Positions 1 through 15,239 of a DNA stretch of 64,000 nucleotides are shown in pieces (within the stretch, counting starts at the first letter, position 1; each line of letters begins with the position of its first letter). The DNA comes from Aptenodytes patagonicus. Taxonomy: Eukaryota > Chordata > Aves > Sphenisciformes > Spheniscidae. The stretch covers positions 66,741,424 through 66,805,423 of the forward strand of contig NC_134952.1 of the NCBI RefSeq assembly GCF_965638725.1, given 5' to 3'. Under the pieces are notes generated by a model. The model saw only the letters and a list, made by a program, of their open reading frames with translations. It did no database searches and had not been told where the DNA came from. The translations under genes and the position numbers were made by a program.

Positions 1-2357
1 TCCCAGGGATGCTGGGCTTAGGAGGCAGAGCTGTGCAGGGCTCTGGCATGGACTTGCTCCGTCAGGCTGTTTTCAAAATAGCTATTGTGCTTCTCAGAAT
101 TTGCAGAGATTTTCAATAGCCATGAGGACCATGGAAAAGGTTTTTAAGTGCTCAGAGATGTAGGAGGTGCAAGGGCACAGGTCAAAAGCTAACCTCTTCA
201 AGGGGAGATAAAGCCCTGAGGCTGTAAACAGCTCAGTGTGGGACAGCTGGGTCTGTGTGCAGGCGATAACCCAAGTACCTAGAGCAGCTACAGTGATGTG
301 CTTTCCCAGGAGATGAGAAACGGGGGGGGAAGGTATTTTACTTGTTTTCTTTCTCTTTGATCCTCCACTGTTGCTAACCAATCCCTTGGTGTGACTTGTA
401 TCAGAAGGGGAATGGTGATGTTGCAGGTTTCTTACCCTTTCTGGATGTAGGATCTGTACTTCCAGAGCCTGCCACAGACTCTGACCCTTAGCAAGAGCTG
501 GTGACCAGTCAGCATGCCAGGCACGAGGGGAAGGTTTTGCTCAAGGTATGTGGCATGGCATGCTCTTTTACCTCCCCTTCTTGCAGAAACCATAAAGGAA
601 CTAGTTTGTGGTGTAGGTAGCAAAGTGCTGGTATAATTCAATTCAGTTCATATACAAGTACCTACCGATAGCTACTGGTGTTTTCATAACACTGCTGGAT
701 ATTCAGTGTTTGTGTGCTTGAGAGAGACTTTTACTTGGGGTTGTTCTTGTCTTGTAATGGCGTGCTGTCATAAAAGACTCCCAGGAAGGCAAATCTTGTA
801 CTGGAGAGATGTTCTGTGGCTGGTGTGAGCATCTTCCTCTTTCTTTAGAGTAAAGCCACTGCTCAGCCTGGAGCCTGCTCTCATTAGGGTGAGCAACAGA
901 GAGCTTTAATCCCCTTTGCTGCAGGAATTGACACATTTACCTTGCTGATGTGACAGACAAAATATGATTCATAAGCCACCAGCCTGACACTGGAAGGCTG
1001 CTGGAAAATCCCAGTTTAAAAGTTTTACATGTTACTGAAACAAAGCAGTCTGTCACAGCTCTGGAGTTGCTCAGAATTGATTCATGTTTCTGTGTTTGAT
1101 ATACAAAGGGGTAATTTGGACCTTAGCTCCTCCTGATGGTCAGGTTGTTTCTCCAAAGCCTGCAGGTGTGCCACACGTTTGGTTTGAGGGATGTGTACCT
1201 GCAATACGCTTCAAGCAAACAGAGCCTGTGGATGGGGGTCACGAGCAAGCAGAGCTCCTCATGTGCTGTGCATGAGGCAGAACTGTTACACTGGCAATTG
1301 CATGCAATGGTTGGCTTAAATTACCTCCCCACGAGTTGGCTGGCTCTGTGATTTGCCTGACAAATTTTCTGTGCCTTTCCCTGCTTGTTTTTCCTTAAGA
1401 AACCTCCAAGCCTTTTTTGTACGCCCTGACAGGCCATGGGGAGACGTGCTTCTGATTGTGACCCTGTGGCAATCCCAGTGATCACGGTCAGTGTCAGATG
1501 AATGCTAAATCCATGTTGTCCCTGGCACCCCCACTCTCCTCGGACCTGCTTGCCTATGTTATCCCCTTGGCCAGGCAAGGACCACCTGGGCCACCATGGC
1601 CCTGGGTGTTAACAGATGCATCCTCTGCTGTCAGCACCCTGCTTGAGTTAGTGCAAAACGCAGCAGGACCTTGAAGCTTTGCCAAGTAATGGGGCTGGTT
1701 TAGGATTTGGTGCCTCGCGCGCGTGGCTAAGGAAGGAAGTGACTTATGTGCTTGTGATTGGATTTTCCTTGCAGGTTTGCGCTGGCAGGCAAGAGTGAAA
1801 TGCATCTGATGCCCCAGGCTGCGCACAGCTTGCTGGCACTTGCCCAGCTGTAGGTGGGCAGGAGGGCAGCTGCTCGCAGCAGCACCCTGATGGTGTTTCA
1901 GGAGGGTAGGGGTGTGCATTGGCTGCAGAGAGAAACAGTCTCAGCATCTCTGTCCTTGGCATCTGCTCCTGATGCAAGGCTAGACCTGTCACAGGCTCCA
2001 CAAACAGAGCTAGAAGAGTAATCCAGTACTAAATGCTCGCTGTAAGTGTCAGGTCTCTGGGAAAACCCTTGCTGAGCCACAGCCATCAATGTTGTATTGT
2101 GACAGAGTAAGTTGCCAGACTGAATGGGCCAGAACATTGTAAAACACTGAGGGGACACCTTTCAGGTTCCTGGCTTTCAGCAAGAATTTGGTTCAAGAAG
2201 TTCTTCAGGTTTTGTCCAGTGGCCTTTGTGCAACTACCTGGAAATAAAAATATTTAATCTTCTTTCCACCTTCCCTCCTCTTTCCTGTGTTGCTCCTCTT
2301 GTTTTGGAAAATGTGGTTTAGATCTTAACAAACACCTTCCAGGTAGCATGGGGATAC

Positions 2358-2398
2358 CTTCTGATAGATATCTAAATTAATTTTCTAGATATCAGAAG
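2358..2398. repeat. Short inverted repeat
   Basis: The nine-base arms CTTCTGATA (2358-2366) and TATCAGAAG (2390-2398) are exact reverse complements around an AT-rich centre. The motif GATATCT recurs inside and just after it. It could form a small hairpin; no function is implied. Confidence 0.5.
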
Positions 2399-5300
2399 AT
2401 ATCTAAAGATACGCACTATGTGCATAACTGCTTCTGCTTAGTCATGTGCACTCCTATAGCCTTCTAACTCATGCCTTGACTGTTAGGAGAAGCACCACTC
2501 GATGTCCCTAGGTCGCTTTGCCACCTCCCTGGGCAGTGGCGGTGATGCTGCTGCTGAAGGCTCAGCACATTTCTTGCCAAGATGTGCAAGTCTGCCTGGA
2601 GCTCCTGGGCCCTGACAGCACAGACGGATGGCCAGACAGGCCCTGCAGAGAGGGGAGAGGGCCACAGCAGTGGACTCCTGTGTTCAAGTGTCAGGGGAGA
2701 GCAGCTCTCGGGCAAATGGGTATTGCTCCCATGTGGTCCCTGCCAGACCAGCCTTGTTTCACTTTACCTGAGCTACATACAATGCGAGGAGTTTGCTTGT
2801 GCGATCTTGTTGCCTGCTTTTGCCTAGTGGTTTATTCAGCCATGCCGCTTGGGCTGCAGTGTCTTTTATGGATGGAGGCCAGAGTATTTACTTGTAAATT
2901 CCTGCAGTGACTTAAGAAAATAAGATAGGAAGCAGCTGATATTTTTTTAAGGTACGTTGGCTCAGAAAGACTTACAGTAATAACTATTGAGCCCAGATAC
3001 AATCAAGTTCAGTAAGTGTGTTATACCTACTTATACTAGTGAGGCTTTCCACTGACAGAATGTAATTTTTCATTTTTGTTTAATGATTGACCTTGTTTGG
3101 AGAGCAGGGGAAAGTAAACCATTTGTTATTTTAGTCCTCTATTTCCGTCTTGGATTATACGTTTTGTATGTGGGGACACGTTGCAGGGAATTACCCATCT
3201 GGGTAAAATAACCTCTGGCCAGGAGGTGCCTTACCACTGCTTTCCTAGGCTGCGACCATGCAGCCACGTCGTGCTGCACTCCTCTCAACAGCTCAGATGT
3301 ACACTTGTTTAAATGCTTTGCCACCTCAAGAGCAATTGCAAATACACAGTGAAATGTGAAAATGGTCCTATGTTTGGTCAACTTCTTCCATGGTTAGGAA
3401 ATGCTTTTGCAGAGGAAAGTTTGACTCATTTCTTTGACTTTGAAGGAATATTCCACATCTTCATGTGAGCTGCGTATGAGAAAAGTGTATGTATCAGGTT
3501 TGTCAGAACTGAGTATTTCTGTGTAAGTTTTAATATTACTTGAGATTGGAACAGGGTTTGCCATGTCAAACAGGATCACAAAGCATGTGCATGTTGTGGC
3601 ATATGTTCAATCTTTGGAAAACTGCATTTATAGATCGGGGGAAACAAGTTGCTTTCGGTGAGCTAACCATCATTATAGGTTATGGCAGCCCTTCCCAGAC
3701 CACTGGCTTAAACAGGAAGGGAGAGAGACGTCTGCCCTGTCTTCAGTTTGACAAATGTCGCAGTATTTTGAAATGCATGAACCATAGCCCAAAATAACCC
3801 CATTCTTGTGCTTCAGTTTATATTTGCAATTATATTTTGCAACAGGAAGAAAACTATGTTGATTACATTTCACAGAAGAAACATTTCTCTTGTGCTTTCC
3901 TAGAATGTTCTGTAGGGAGATTACTATGTTGAAATAAAAAAACCAAACAAACCAATAGCTGTTTTCATTGGAGAGCCTAATTTCTGCCTTGCCACTCATT
4001 AGAGTAGGGCCTACGCTGATGAAGAGATTTCCTGGAGAGTAATAGCTGAATAGCCTGCACAAAGAATTGCTCCTGCTGGGCACAGGCCCTGCGTGATGAC
4101 AATGTACGGAAGTGTTGGTAGACCCAGCATGATGGAAGCTGACCCTACTAGACCCTCACGGAGAGGGAGCGTGTACATGGGTGAGACCCCACTGAGGTGG
4201 GCATCTTGCACAGTGGTTGGGTTACACCATGCTGAGTAACCTGAAAAGCTGTGACGTTGCTTCCTATGTACAGAGATGCTGAACAGGTGTCAGGCAGGAA
4301 GGATCCTCCACTTGGGAATTTCCCCCACGCTTCTACTTTAATTCCATCGAATCCAGAAAAGTTATTCCTCTGGAATTCTACAAGAAAAACTTGGAGTGTA
4401 ATAAAAAGACAGTGGACAACAGGGAGTTTGTGTTGCATTGAGAGAGGAATGGAGAGATACTGTCACTGGTTGCTTCTAGAACTAGTTTATAGGTTTTTTT
4501 AATACCTGTGTGTTTCCAATCCCTTTTCCATCAGTGGCTCAGCTACTTTGACCATCTTGCTGTCTTTCAGAGTTGATCACTGCGAGGAGAAATCTTATTT
4601 CCAGAAAGCCAGGAGATGTGTGTGCAGCCTAATGGAGTTGGGAGAGCTCCCGTTTCCTTAGAGGACACAGACCTGTTCGCTGTACAGTAAAACAAAGACT
4701 TCTTGAGCAGCAAAGTCTGAAACTGGAGCAGGGTGAGAAGCCAGTGCTCTGGGGAGGCTTTCTCAGCTGTGAGCAGGAGGGTGCTGGAAGAACCTCACCA
4801 GCATTGCCATCAGAGTTCTCTGTTAAAACCAGAATATAACTTGTTAATACCAGTACTGGAGGGGCTGAAATACAACTGATAATTGTGAGCCAGGCTGCTG
4901 TGTTTTTACACAGCTGAATTGTGTAAATGGCATGAATAATCTCTTGCCCACAAAAAACAATGGGAAAGCCTGTGCATAATTAATTCTTAGAGTTATGGAT
5001 GGGCGGTGTAGTTGACGCTCATCAATGTGACTTTATGGAAAATGGCCTTAACACAGAATAACCCCAATTCAGGAGGAATAACTGCATTTGGCCAAATGCA
5101 AGTTATTAGGCTCAGTAGTATCTGGAGTTGGTCCTTCAGTCTGATTTGTGTAGGGGATCAAAGTAGAAGATGGTCTGTTTTAGCTTTAAAAATCAACAAA
5201 TCCTCACCCTCTGGTATGTATCATCTGTACACTGTGGTGATTGACTCTTTTAGTCTGTGTTACAAATTCAGGCCTGGAAGAGTTGTTGGCTCTCTAGGAA

Positions 5301-6769
5301 AGATCTTCTGGGTATTGACCTGGACCCCCTGGACAGCCCAAGTAGTTGCTCCAACGTGTAACAAGGGAGCGCACAGGCTTGCTTTCACCCCTGCTAATTG
5401 CTATGCAGGGATGGGATAGGGAAGAAGAGCAGCCCAAGCAGACAGGCTAATTGTCAGCAGGCCATATCGTGATGAAACAGGAGCAGCCCTGCTGTCTTAA
5501 GTTTCAATTTGCAGTGTCTGTGTAGCCCACATAATAAAAAAAGCCACCCTCTTTCCCTGCCTCCAATGCGCAATCTGTGTATGTGCAAACATAGCTGTCT
5601 TCCACTGAAGTCTATGGGGAAGACTTCCTGTTAAAGAAAGATATTTAAAACTTACAGCCAGAGGATGCAACTACTTGGCCAGGTTAACTTTTTTTTTTTG
5701 CTATTTTGCCTCTGTATTGTTCCTTGCTTTCCATTATGATAATGATGGGAAATCAATGTGTTAAGAGAAATGCTAGCACAATTGTGAGTTCAGAGTGAGA
5801 TCTATGCCTTGTCTGATGTGTGGGCAGTATTGAGCCAGGGGCTGATAAATAAAATGGGCAAATTATTATTATTGCATCAAGTCTTATAGTTACCCCCTTT
5901 TTAAAAATATATTTAATAGTCTTTACCCAATAACTGGACCCGATAACTGTATGATCAATATGAGAAAGCTTGTGCCCATGCAGTAGCTTTGCAAGATCAG
6001 AGCCATAATGAATATTATTTTTTCTGAAAAAGATTTAAGTCACATGCTATAATATCAGCATGGGGGGAAGGGCAGGTATAGTAGACATAAAGTTAAATGA
6101 CAGGCAAGAAAACCTTGCCATGGCAGTTTGCATTTCTTAATATGTTGATGCTACTGGGTTTTTTTAGTTATCATTGGAAAACCTACATTATTCCTATCAT
6201 CTTAAGACCCCAGACAAGCCAGCAAGCGTGCCTTGTAACTTGCCTGTAAAAACAGCAGTGTAATATCCCAGCAATGACACTCATGGCACTGGCCAAAAAA
6301 AAAAGCCATGGTGAGTGTTCCCTGGACAGCCCACCTCCTTTCGCCCTTGCTCTGGGACTCAGTCCTGCATTTCCTCTTGTAGGAATCTGTGTCAGAGGGG
6401 ACTGCCACTGTGTTACACTGCTCCCTCATGACAGCAGCCACCTAGCAAAGAGGTAGGATGAATGAATCAACTGATCGAAAAGATTGGAAGGTATACCTAA
6501 AAATGCCCAGTGTGTCAGCCTGGTTTCTTTGCCTGGGGCAGAGGCAAAGGAGACATCCTTGGCCATGAATATTTGTTGAAATTAAGCCCTCCTCTTTCCA
6601 TCTTTACTCAAGCCTGAAACAGGGGTCTCGGACTAGTCTCACTGGGACTTGCCGTGGTCCAGCACTCTCTCTTGCTGTTGATTTTTGGTTTTTTTGTGTT
6701 ACTTCTATGTGACTCAGAACTCCAGAATTTCATTTGGTCCAGAAAGTGGAATTTAAAATATTAACTATA

Positions 6770-6815
6770 TGTGCATATGTATGTTAGTATATATGTGCAT
6801 CTGTGTGTGTATGTA
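6770..6815. repeat. Degenerate TG/TA-rich simple repeat
   Basis: A run of alternating purine-pyrimidine steps (ATATGTGCATATGTATG and similar) looks like a decayed microsatellite in the upstream non-coding region. Confidence 0.5.
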
Positions 6816-9800
6816 TTGCTGTGGCTGAGCCAAAGCGAAGCAGTGCTGCAGGAAGCCTGCTCCAATCAGACTTTCAGCCTGGGATGTAGTTATGCCTCCA
6901 ATTTTCAATCAGTAAAATTCTAGCTACCTTGTGCATGGAGGCAAACACTGGGGTTTCTCTCCGTACCAAAGCCTGTCCCGGGGGAAGTTAGATTCTTTTT
7001 GCAAAAGGTGAATATAGAAGAACCCATTCTGCAGAAGTCATTTATCTAAGCAGCTTTGCTAGCTGGATGCTGACCTGCAGCTAGCTCTGTTTTTTGCTGT
7101 AGCCACCACACTATTTCTTTTCCTCTGTTTAGCACACCCAGGGAGCCCAGGTAGTGCAGCTGAGTCAATATGCAGTTGCCTGCACTATTAGGGTAGTGCA
7201 GGAGTAGGAAGTGTCAGGGATGTGGGCAGCAGCGTGGTCCTGCAGGGCTCAGACAAAGATTCCTATGGGCTGTGACTGTGTCGGTGCCAATGAAGGTACA
7301 ACTGCCAGGGTTTCTATAGTGCTTCCTTCAGGGACTGGGTGCCATAATAAATGCTTTTCAGCAGCCTGCTGAGGGCATAGAGTTATCTGTTGACAACCTG
7401 CCTCCTTAGATCTGTGATTTCCAGTCTGGCTCAGCCCATGTGTCTCTGCCCTGTTACTGTCCTGCTGCCTGAGGTGAGACTAACACAGCTCCAACAAGCA
7501 GTTGTGCTTCCTCATTTTGTCTAATCAATTGCTTAGATGAGATTTAGTCTGTGTTTCAACATCAGTTATTTTGGGTATAGCAGATCAAGTTTCTCCATAC
7601 AGAACGGATGTTGCTTCCCAAAATTGCCTGTCATCCTCTGCGTTCACATTTTCCATGGGTGAGGAGAAGTCATTTGACTTCTTTGTGATAAACAAGACTC
7701 AGTGAGCAAAACAGTTCTGGCTTGTTATTTATTGACTGGTAATGTTCTTCCTAATGCAAAGAGCCCTGACGCTGCATACGCTCCTCAAGAGTTAGTTGCC
7801 CCGTCAGCTGCCCTTTCTTATTGTTTACTTCAGAGCTTGCTGATTAACCCAGTTTCTTCGGCTTTCCTTCCCTCTAGTTAATGTATAGCTGCAGTTTGCT
7901 TCCTGCTTTGCATCCATATGCCAACCACAGTTTGCCATTTATTCTGCCAAATTTATAGCTACATGCTCAACCAATAATCTGTCTAGGTAGCCAGTATGAA
8001 TTATGTGCAAAATGTTATTTCCTAAATCTGGATGTGATTATCTCTCAACTGTGTATTTCCAAAAAACCTCCTCCCTTCCAAAGAGAGCTGGTAAGCAAGG
8101 AAGGAGAGCAGGGGCTTGCCAAAAATGTTTGTGCTGCTGTGTTCCCGTACCTAGCAGGCTGTCTGTCCTCCTGGCTAGCCAAGCTCAGTGTGCCTCTGTG
8201 CAGTTCCCTCGTATTACAGGCTGCCAGGCTCCTGGTCCTCTGTGCTGGGCAGGGTCAGGGACTGGCTGGTCCAGGAATTGACAAATCTGGGGAGTAAGGG
8301 CACCTGCCCCATGTACATGAGCTGCCAGTTCAGCAGGTAGTACACAGGTGCTTTCAAAACCAAAATATTTTTGCATTCCAGTCCTGCTAAAAGGGAGGCT
8401 GGGGAGGAAAAGAAAACTGGCTGAACAAGAGAGGAGGGGGGAGGGCAGGAAGGGAAGGTACTTTTCTAATGAAAAAAACCTTTTTACTTTTTTCTCAGAC
8501 ACTTGTATTGCCCATCATCTGAACTATTCAGTATATCAATTTATCTTATTTACTTGAAAAATTATACAATTAGGAAAATTAACATCATCTTTGACTTGCT
8601 GATGGTAATGCCTGTCAGGTGTGAGTTACTACTTCCCATTCCATCCAAAAAACCCCAATTTTTTTAAATTGAAAGGATTAACACAATTTTAATATGCAAA
8701 ACACAAGGAGAAATTGCTGAGTCTGGGTGATGTTCTCTATTGGCACATAGATTGCTTGTTGTGCAAGAGGTGGCTACCCCAATACCAGTTAATATGAAGT
8801 ATCCTGACATGCAGGAGATGTCCCGGCTTTCCAAGCCAGAACCAAAATGATCCATTGCTGCAGTGAAGCCTGGTTCCTGCAGAGCTCCTGCCTGGATGGG
8901 CTTTGCGGGAGAGCAGCCTCATCACCTCTGAGCTTGAGCAAGCTGTGGGGAATCTCTCTGTGACTCAGTCAGGACGGCAAAGGCCTTGACCCTAGCGTGC
9001 TGGTTTTTGGTTCCCCCACAAAATCAAATCAGCTTCTCAGCCAAACAACTTCCTCCCCAAATCCAGTCCCCAACTCTTTAATTTCCCTTCATCAGGCCCA
9101 CAGATGGGTTTTTCCTCCCACTCCACCGGCAGGGGCTCCACACCCCGGCGCACAGTGCCCGGGAGATGTTTGCTTTCACACTGACTCAGTTCTGCATCCG
9201 TTCCACCTCAGACCACGGCAGCCCTAGACTGAGTTAAGTAAACTGCTCACAACAAAACCTGCAGCCACGTGAAATCTGAAGGGTTTCTGGTGTGTAGCCC
9301 AGCGTGGGTCTGAGGTCAGGTTTACTGACAGGGTTACAACCAGTCCTAGCAGTCCTGCATTGCTTGTACAGCACATGCTTCACCTTCCCCAGACCTTCTG
9401 GAGATAGAAAAGTCAGGGCAGGCTGCAGAAAAGACGCCTTGTGAACCGATAACCACAGATATGCAGGCTGTGATCCTGTGTTGCGTAATGCCCGGCACTT
9501 CTCCAAATTATCTGTTTTGTGTTGGCCCCTTCCAGGAGGCACTTAGAAAGTGTGCCTTGTAAAAGGTTTGTCTCTGGGATTGGTAGCAACCTTTTTTGGA
9601 CTCTGCTCCTCAGGCTGAGCACCTTGTGTGGTTGTGTGTGGAAACATGACGTGAGCTCAACATGGTGTATGTGGAATGCAAAATCAAGGCTGTTGTGTGA
9701 TAAGGATTACCAGGGCACAGTTAGGACTCTCCCTCTGTTGTGCAGTATAGGGTTGCAGTACTCATCTCAGTTATGCACAGAAGCAGTGTGCAGGTGACTG

Positions 9801-12800
9801 TGGAGGAGGAGCTCACCCACCATCTTCTCTGTCCACCTCTTCTCTGTCATGCTGCGCTGTCATCTGTTCTGTTGCTTGCAGCGAGGGAGTGGCTCTTCAT
9901 GCTCTGCCAGCGGAGCTTAGTGAAGATGCAAGCGGAGGGGTGCTGGGTGTGCAGAATCATTCCTGTGGTGCCCTGCCAAAAGTCCCTGCACTAGGTGGAA
10001 CAGGCATCTTGTGACTTTCCAACAGTTTCACAATACAGAGCAAGAAGATGCTGTTCTTTCCATACCCATTCTGCATATTCAGATGTTTCCATTAGTGTCC
10101 TTTCTCACTGGGAGGAGAAAATTTTGCAGTAGGATAGGAAACAGGGAACTGAGATAGCAGGGGGGAGAGAGAGGGAAACAACTTGTCACAAAATTTTTGC
10201 AATGCTTGTCCAAAAAGCAATCATCTGTGAAGCTATTTCCTACCATCAAATTCCCCTCAGTACCCACTGTGAGCCCTGAGCTGGCAAACTGATGGTTACT
10301 TTCTTATGAGCATACAGAGGATTTAAGCACACGCACTTTGTGTGCTTTCCTTCATCCTGGAGCATTATCTCTGCAGCAGTGTTCAGGCTTCAGAGCCAGC
10401 ATCTTAAGAGAGCGGATTGAGCTCAGCTCCCATTGAGATGCTGAAAGTCTCGTCCTCCTGTTCTCTAACAAATGTTTTTTTTGATGGTTACACACATCAC
10501 AAAATGGCACAGTCATGAAAACATGATGTACACCATATAGACTTCCACTGGTTGCTTTTGTTTCTAATAGTAGTTGACTATTATTGTGTTTATTAAATTT
10601 TCCAGTTGAAACAAATGCAATTCTTTTTCTGTCAATTCAGAGCTGAAACACAGCCACAAAACCAGCACTGGAATATCTGGTGTTTTGTTCTTTGCACTGG
10701 TAACTATGATGACCTGAAGATAACATAATGTTTCTGTGCCGGTTCAATTCCTGCTGCTGCTCCATGGACTTCAGTATTAAAATACATGAATTTCAACAGG
10801 AAAAAAAGATCCAGAAAATCTGTTTTTTCTAGCTGGCTGTAAAAGTCAAGGGAGGAAATGTCAGTAGGGCTCCATTTTAGGAAGCTACAGACAGCTGGAC
10901 TGTATTTATGCTGTAGTAGGAGCAGCCACTCGGCTCTGTGAAAGCTGGGATCTGACTGAGGCTGTTCAGCCTCTAGGATTTGTGGGCCACAGCTGTATGG
11001 CAGTTTCTCAAATATTTATTTTTTTCTTCAGTTTCCAAAGCTGTTCCTAAAAAGGCATTTGAAAATATGCACAGGTAGCAACTAGTCTCAGAAGTCAAAG
11101 GAGACAAGCGAGGGGCCTCTCTTTACACTGAGGGAGGTAAGGACAGACCAAAAGACTGTGCTATCTGTCAAACACTGGCACTTTCTAATATGCTGGCCGC
11201 TTACGGTGGGGTTGTTTCCCAGAAAGTCTCCGTTCTGTCCCAATGAATCACCTATTGCAGCTCTAGGTCAGTGCTGTGCCTGGTTCTGCGAGCCCCCCCC
11301 AGGAATGGCTAGGGTCGACTCTGGGGAAAGTAAGATACCATAACCCCCTTTATTGCCTGAATGAGGGTTAAATAGAGCTCACCTTGCCAACTAGTCATCT
11401 GAGCTGCACTGCAGATCAGAAGTGGCAGGGAGACTGGAAGGTCATGGACCCCACATTGTTCTGAACTGCCCTGTCACTCCACAAGAGGTTTTGCTTGGGA
11501 GAAACTTGCTGCTGCTTATGAGTGCTGCTCTGTTTTGGAAATGCTCTAAGCAGTGCAAAGCAAAAGATACACAGTTGTGCTGCGCAGGATGCGTTATCGC
11601 ATGTGCTCACACATGCAAAGATCAAATCTCTGTTGTAATTTCTTTATCGAACAGGTCTGACACCCATATCCCTTCTGTATACCAAGTACTCTCCTAGGCC
11701 TGGACACAAACGCTGTGGTGGTCTGTGTAGTCTATTTAAGTGGCAGAAGGTTTTTTGAAGCCTACCAACTGCTGAACGTAAGCTTTTCCCCACTTTTGAA
11801 GCTTCAATTGGGAAAATTTAAGGGCTTTGGGGGCTATATTATATTGGCTGACATGCTGAGTTTCCAAGGTACTTTTCAGGAGTATTTTATGGTAGCAATG
11901 CAAGAAAGTTTTGGTTTTCATCTGTTTTTCACAGAAACCACTGTTTACTAAGTCTGATTTTCTTTGAGACATTCTAGTTGCAAAACAGTTGTTTCTAAGA
12001 ACCCTGCCAAGCTGGGGTTTCTTGGGGCTTTTACTTCATAGCATTTTTAATGCTGCTGAAGAAATTAATCTCTCTCTCCCAGTCTTAGTCTTTGCCACCT
12101 GGAAGATGCTGCTCTGATCTCCCCTGAGGCTTCTTTTTGGTGAACAAATCTAAACAAAAGCCAGCTATCTAAAAGATTGGGCATTACAGGTCACTGCAGG
12201 CAGGCTGGGATTTCCCACACTGGCTAGAGATATCGCCGGGCATCGCGCTGATGTCTCAGCTCACGATCTTAGGTACGTGTCAGAAGTTGCACAGGGAGGC
12301 ACCGATAGCACTTCTCAACGACACGAAACGGCAGCCTAACCACGTGTTCCTAACATTCAAGATGGAAGAAATTGTGGTCAAAAGCTTTGTTTGACAGGAT
12401 AGCCTAGTATAAAATGTCACCTACATGCAACAAATTACAGCCTGTCACGATCGTGCTTCGCACAGACCCTGACAGGTCTTGAAAGCTGAAATCATGTACC
12501 TTCCCACTTGTACAAATTCGAGCAAGTTGCTTCTGCTGTGCCATTGCCAGCCAGGTGCTCTCTCCAGAATTAGGCATTTTAATGTGGGAAGTGAAAGGGT
12601 GAAAGTTCCCCCCTTTCTGCCCTGCTTGTTCCTTATCTCTGAGAGGATGAGAAGCACTACCTCTTACCAAGGCAAAGGATTTTTCAGTTAGACGAAATGA
12701 TTTACAGGATGAATAACCACATAATGACAGGCATGAGACAAGTGCTAAATTTACTACAGCTCTGTACTGGCTGACCTTGCATAAAATGAAGCCATTTAGT

Positions 12801-15239
12801 AATAACTGTCACTTCATGTCCTGCTTCTGGATTACTGCAAAACATCACTGTTGTTCCTTAGTTCTTACAAAATCAACCATCTAGCTTTGGCAACGGTACT
12901 CAGAAATGCTGCCATCTCCCAGCACACTGGAAATACCAGTTGTTTGCCAGAAACAATTCCCTGGGGGTCACATAGCATCTCTGCTGGGAGACAAGTGTTC
13001 CAGGTACTGGCAAAATATTTGTCTTGAAAAGCCACAGTGATAATTGACCTGTACAGGAAGGTCTTTAGCAAACTGCAGGAAGACTGTATTTCTAATGGCT
13101 CTGGGCTTCTCCATCAGCATGACTGATAACTGCTGCTGAATTTGGTGAAACAAGCTGTTTACAAGTCCTGACATAATATGTATTTTCCTGAAAGTCTGAC
13201 AGACCGTAGTATGCCATTATGCAAATTGCAGGTGCTGGAAGGTTCTTGTTTTGGCCAGACAACAGCTCTAGGGAATTTTTCAGTGTAATGTTGTCCAGTT
13301 CCGTGTCTCTTGATGAATGGTTGGTAGAGAAAGTAGGTTTTTGCAGGCTTAAAATTTGATCTAGTGTATGTGGACAGGAGAGCAGGACCCAGCATACCCA
13401 GTCCCACATTCAGTGGTATGAGCCACCAAGCTTCACTGTCTCAGTTTCTTGCTCTGTCAGATGAAACCATTTTTTTCTTACCAGTCAGGGGAGCTGCAAG
13501 ATGCACTGTTCATTTGTATCGGTGTTTGGGATCAAAGGTACTCGGCGACCTAAGAGCCTGATTTGGGGTTTCCTGGAGTCAACAACAGTGGCCTTTTGAA
13601 GCAGTCCTAGTTACTAAGTAATAGTGATGTGTTATAACCTGGGTGTATCAGCTACTACATAATGCTCAAGCTGAAGCTTCTAAATAGCACCCACTTCCAG
13701 CTCAAGTCCTGCATCTGCATTCAAGGGCTTCAGTAAACTGTCTGGTTTCCAGAAGCACTGAGCTGCAGATATGATGGGAGATAATATAAGCTAGCTAAAT
13801 CTGCAGAAGATCACGCTGCTGAAATCCTAGTTACTGAAGGCTTTTTTGCTTGAAAAGTCTTTCCTGAGTTAGTAAATAATAATGGTCACATAGCTCCAAA
13901 AATAAAAGCTAGGATAGTCCTCATTCAGGTGGATACATACATGGGTTTATGTACATGCAGAATTATTAATGATAAAACTATCCTTTTATCCAATTCTCCT
14001 CCTAGGATATTAGAATACTCTATTAAGCAGACTAAGTTAAACTTCTAGCTGTTGCTGCTCTCAGCTCAAAAATATAATTAGATAGGTCTGTGTGATGATG
14101 TGATGGGCAGTTGCTGAGCTAACTTGGATATGTTTCTCATGGTGTTTCTAAACATGCCACAGAAGTGTTAGTAAGCGCAGGATAATTGGTAACATGGACA
14201 GGGACAACAAGGTGTCTATTTCATTGCTGCTTGACTAAGGATACATCAAATATTAGCTGGGTATCAGAAATGAGGAGAAAGATAACTGCTTTGAAACAGT
14301 TACAAACATTCTGCCTTCTAAAAGGGCTGTTTGGAATGTTTTCCTGTGTTTGAATGACACCTCATTGTCATCTTAAAGAAACACTGAATGGAAGAGGGTC
14401 TGAGAGTCTTACAGCACATCACAGATGAGGCAGAATCTATCCAAAGCTATGGCCATCCAAGCGAGGTGCTGCCAGAATAGATCTGTCACCCATCAGCAGG
14501 GCCGATGCACTGCTCCATAGGAGACGTGGGATTTCATCCCATGTTGTCCCTTGCTTCCCAATGCTAGTCATGGCACTCCTCATACTGGAGCTATAGCTGC
14601 TTTTTTTTTTCTTTTTTTTTAGCTTGAAAACTATCTGGCATCTGGTCCCTGAAAAGGGTTGTGGAGCAGGTTTGCTGCAGCAGGCAGCTGTAGCAGGTAA
14701 CTCAACCGAACCACCTGAGAGAGTGAATGAAGCTAGAAAGGTCCCAGAAGGAATAAAAATGAATAGAAAAGGAGTGAGAATTTCTGATAACGGTGCACAA
14801 ACCCTTTTTAATTAGACTATCAGTGGCTCTTGTATACCTTTACAAACAAGTTTCTGGGTGTAGAATGCCTATTGAGACATACTAATACTGTAATTTTTTT
14901 TGACCCAGTTCAGACCAAAAAGGCAAAAGGCCATATTCTGCACCCTGTCTTTGCAATTCCTGTTGCAACATGTGTATGCTGGGGAGTAAATCTACAACTT
15001 TGTGGAAGCATTAACACCTTTTGGGGGAGTCTTATGTTCAGATCTCTTTTTCTTCCTGCACACATTACATGTTCTTACCCCCTACAGAACAGGGCATGAA
15101 AGGTTTCTGGGAAACTGGGCTCTGCCTTTTCATAAAAGGAGGACAGACGTGCCCTGAAGTCCTCCTACACGATACCAAATGCTGTGCATTCAACAGACCT
15201 GCTGGTTAATGATCTTGCCCATAAGTAATTTTTTAACCA

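Noticed and set aside
2464-2910. 130-codon plus-strand frame overlapping a minus-strand frame
   Set aside because: No domain, no splice context and overlapping frames on both strands; probably chance in GC-richer DNA.
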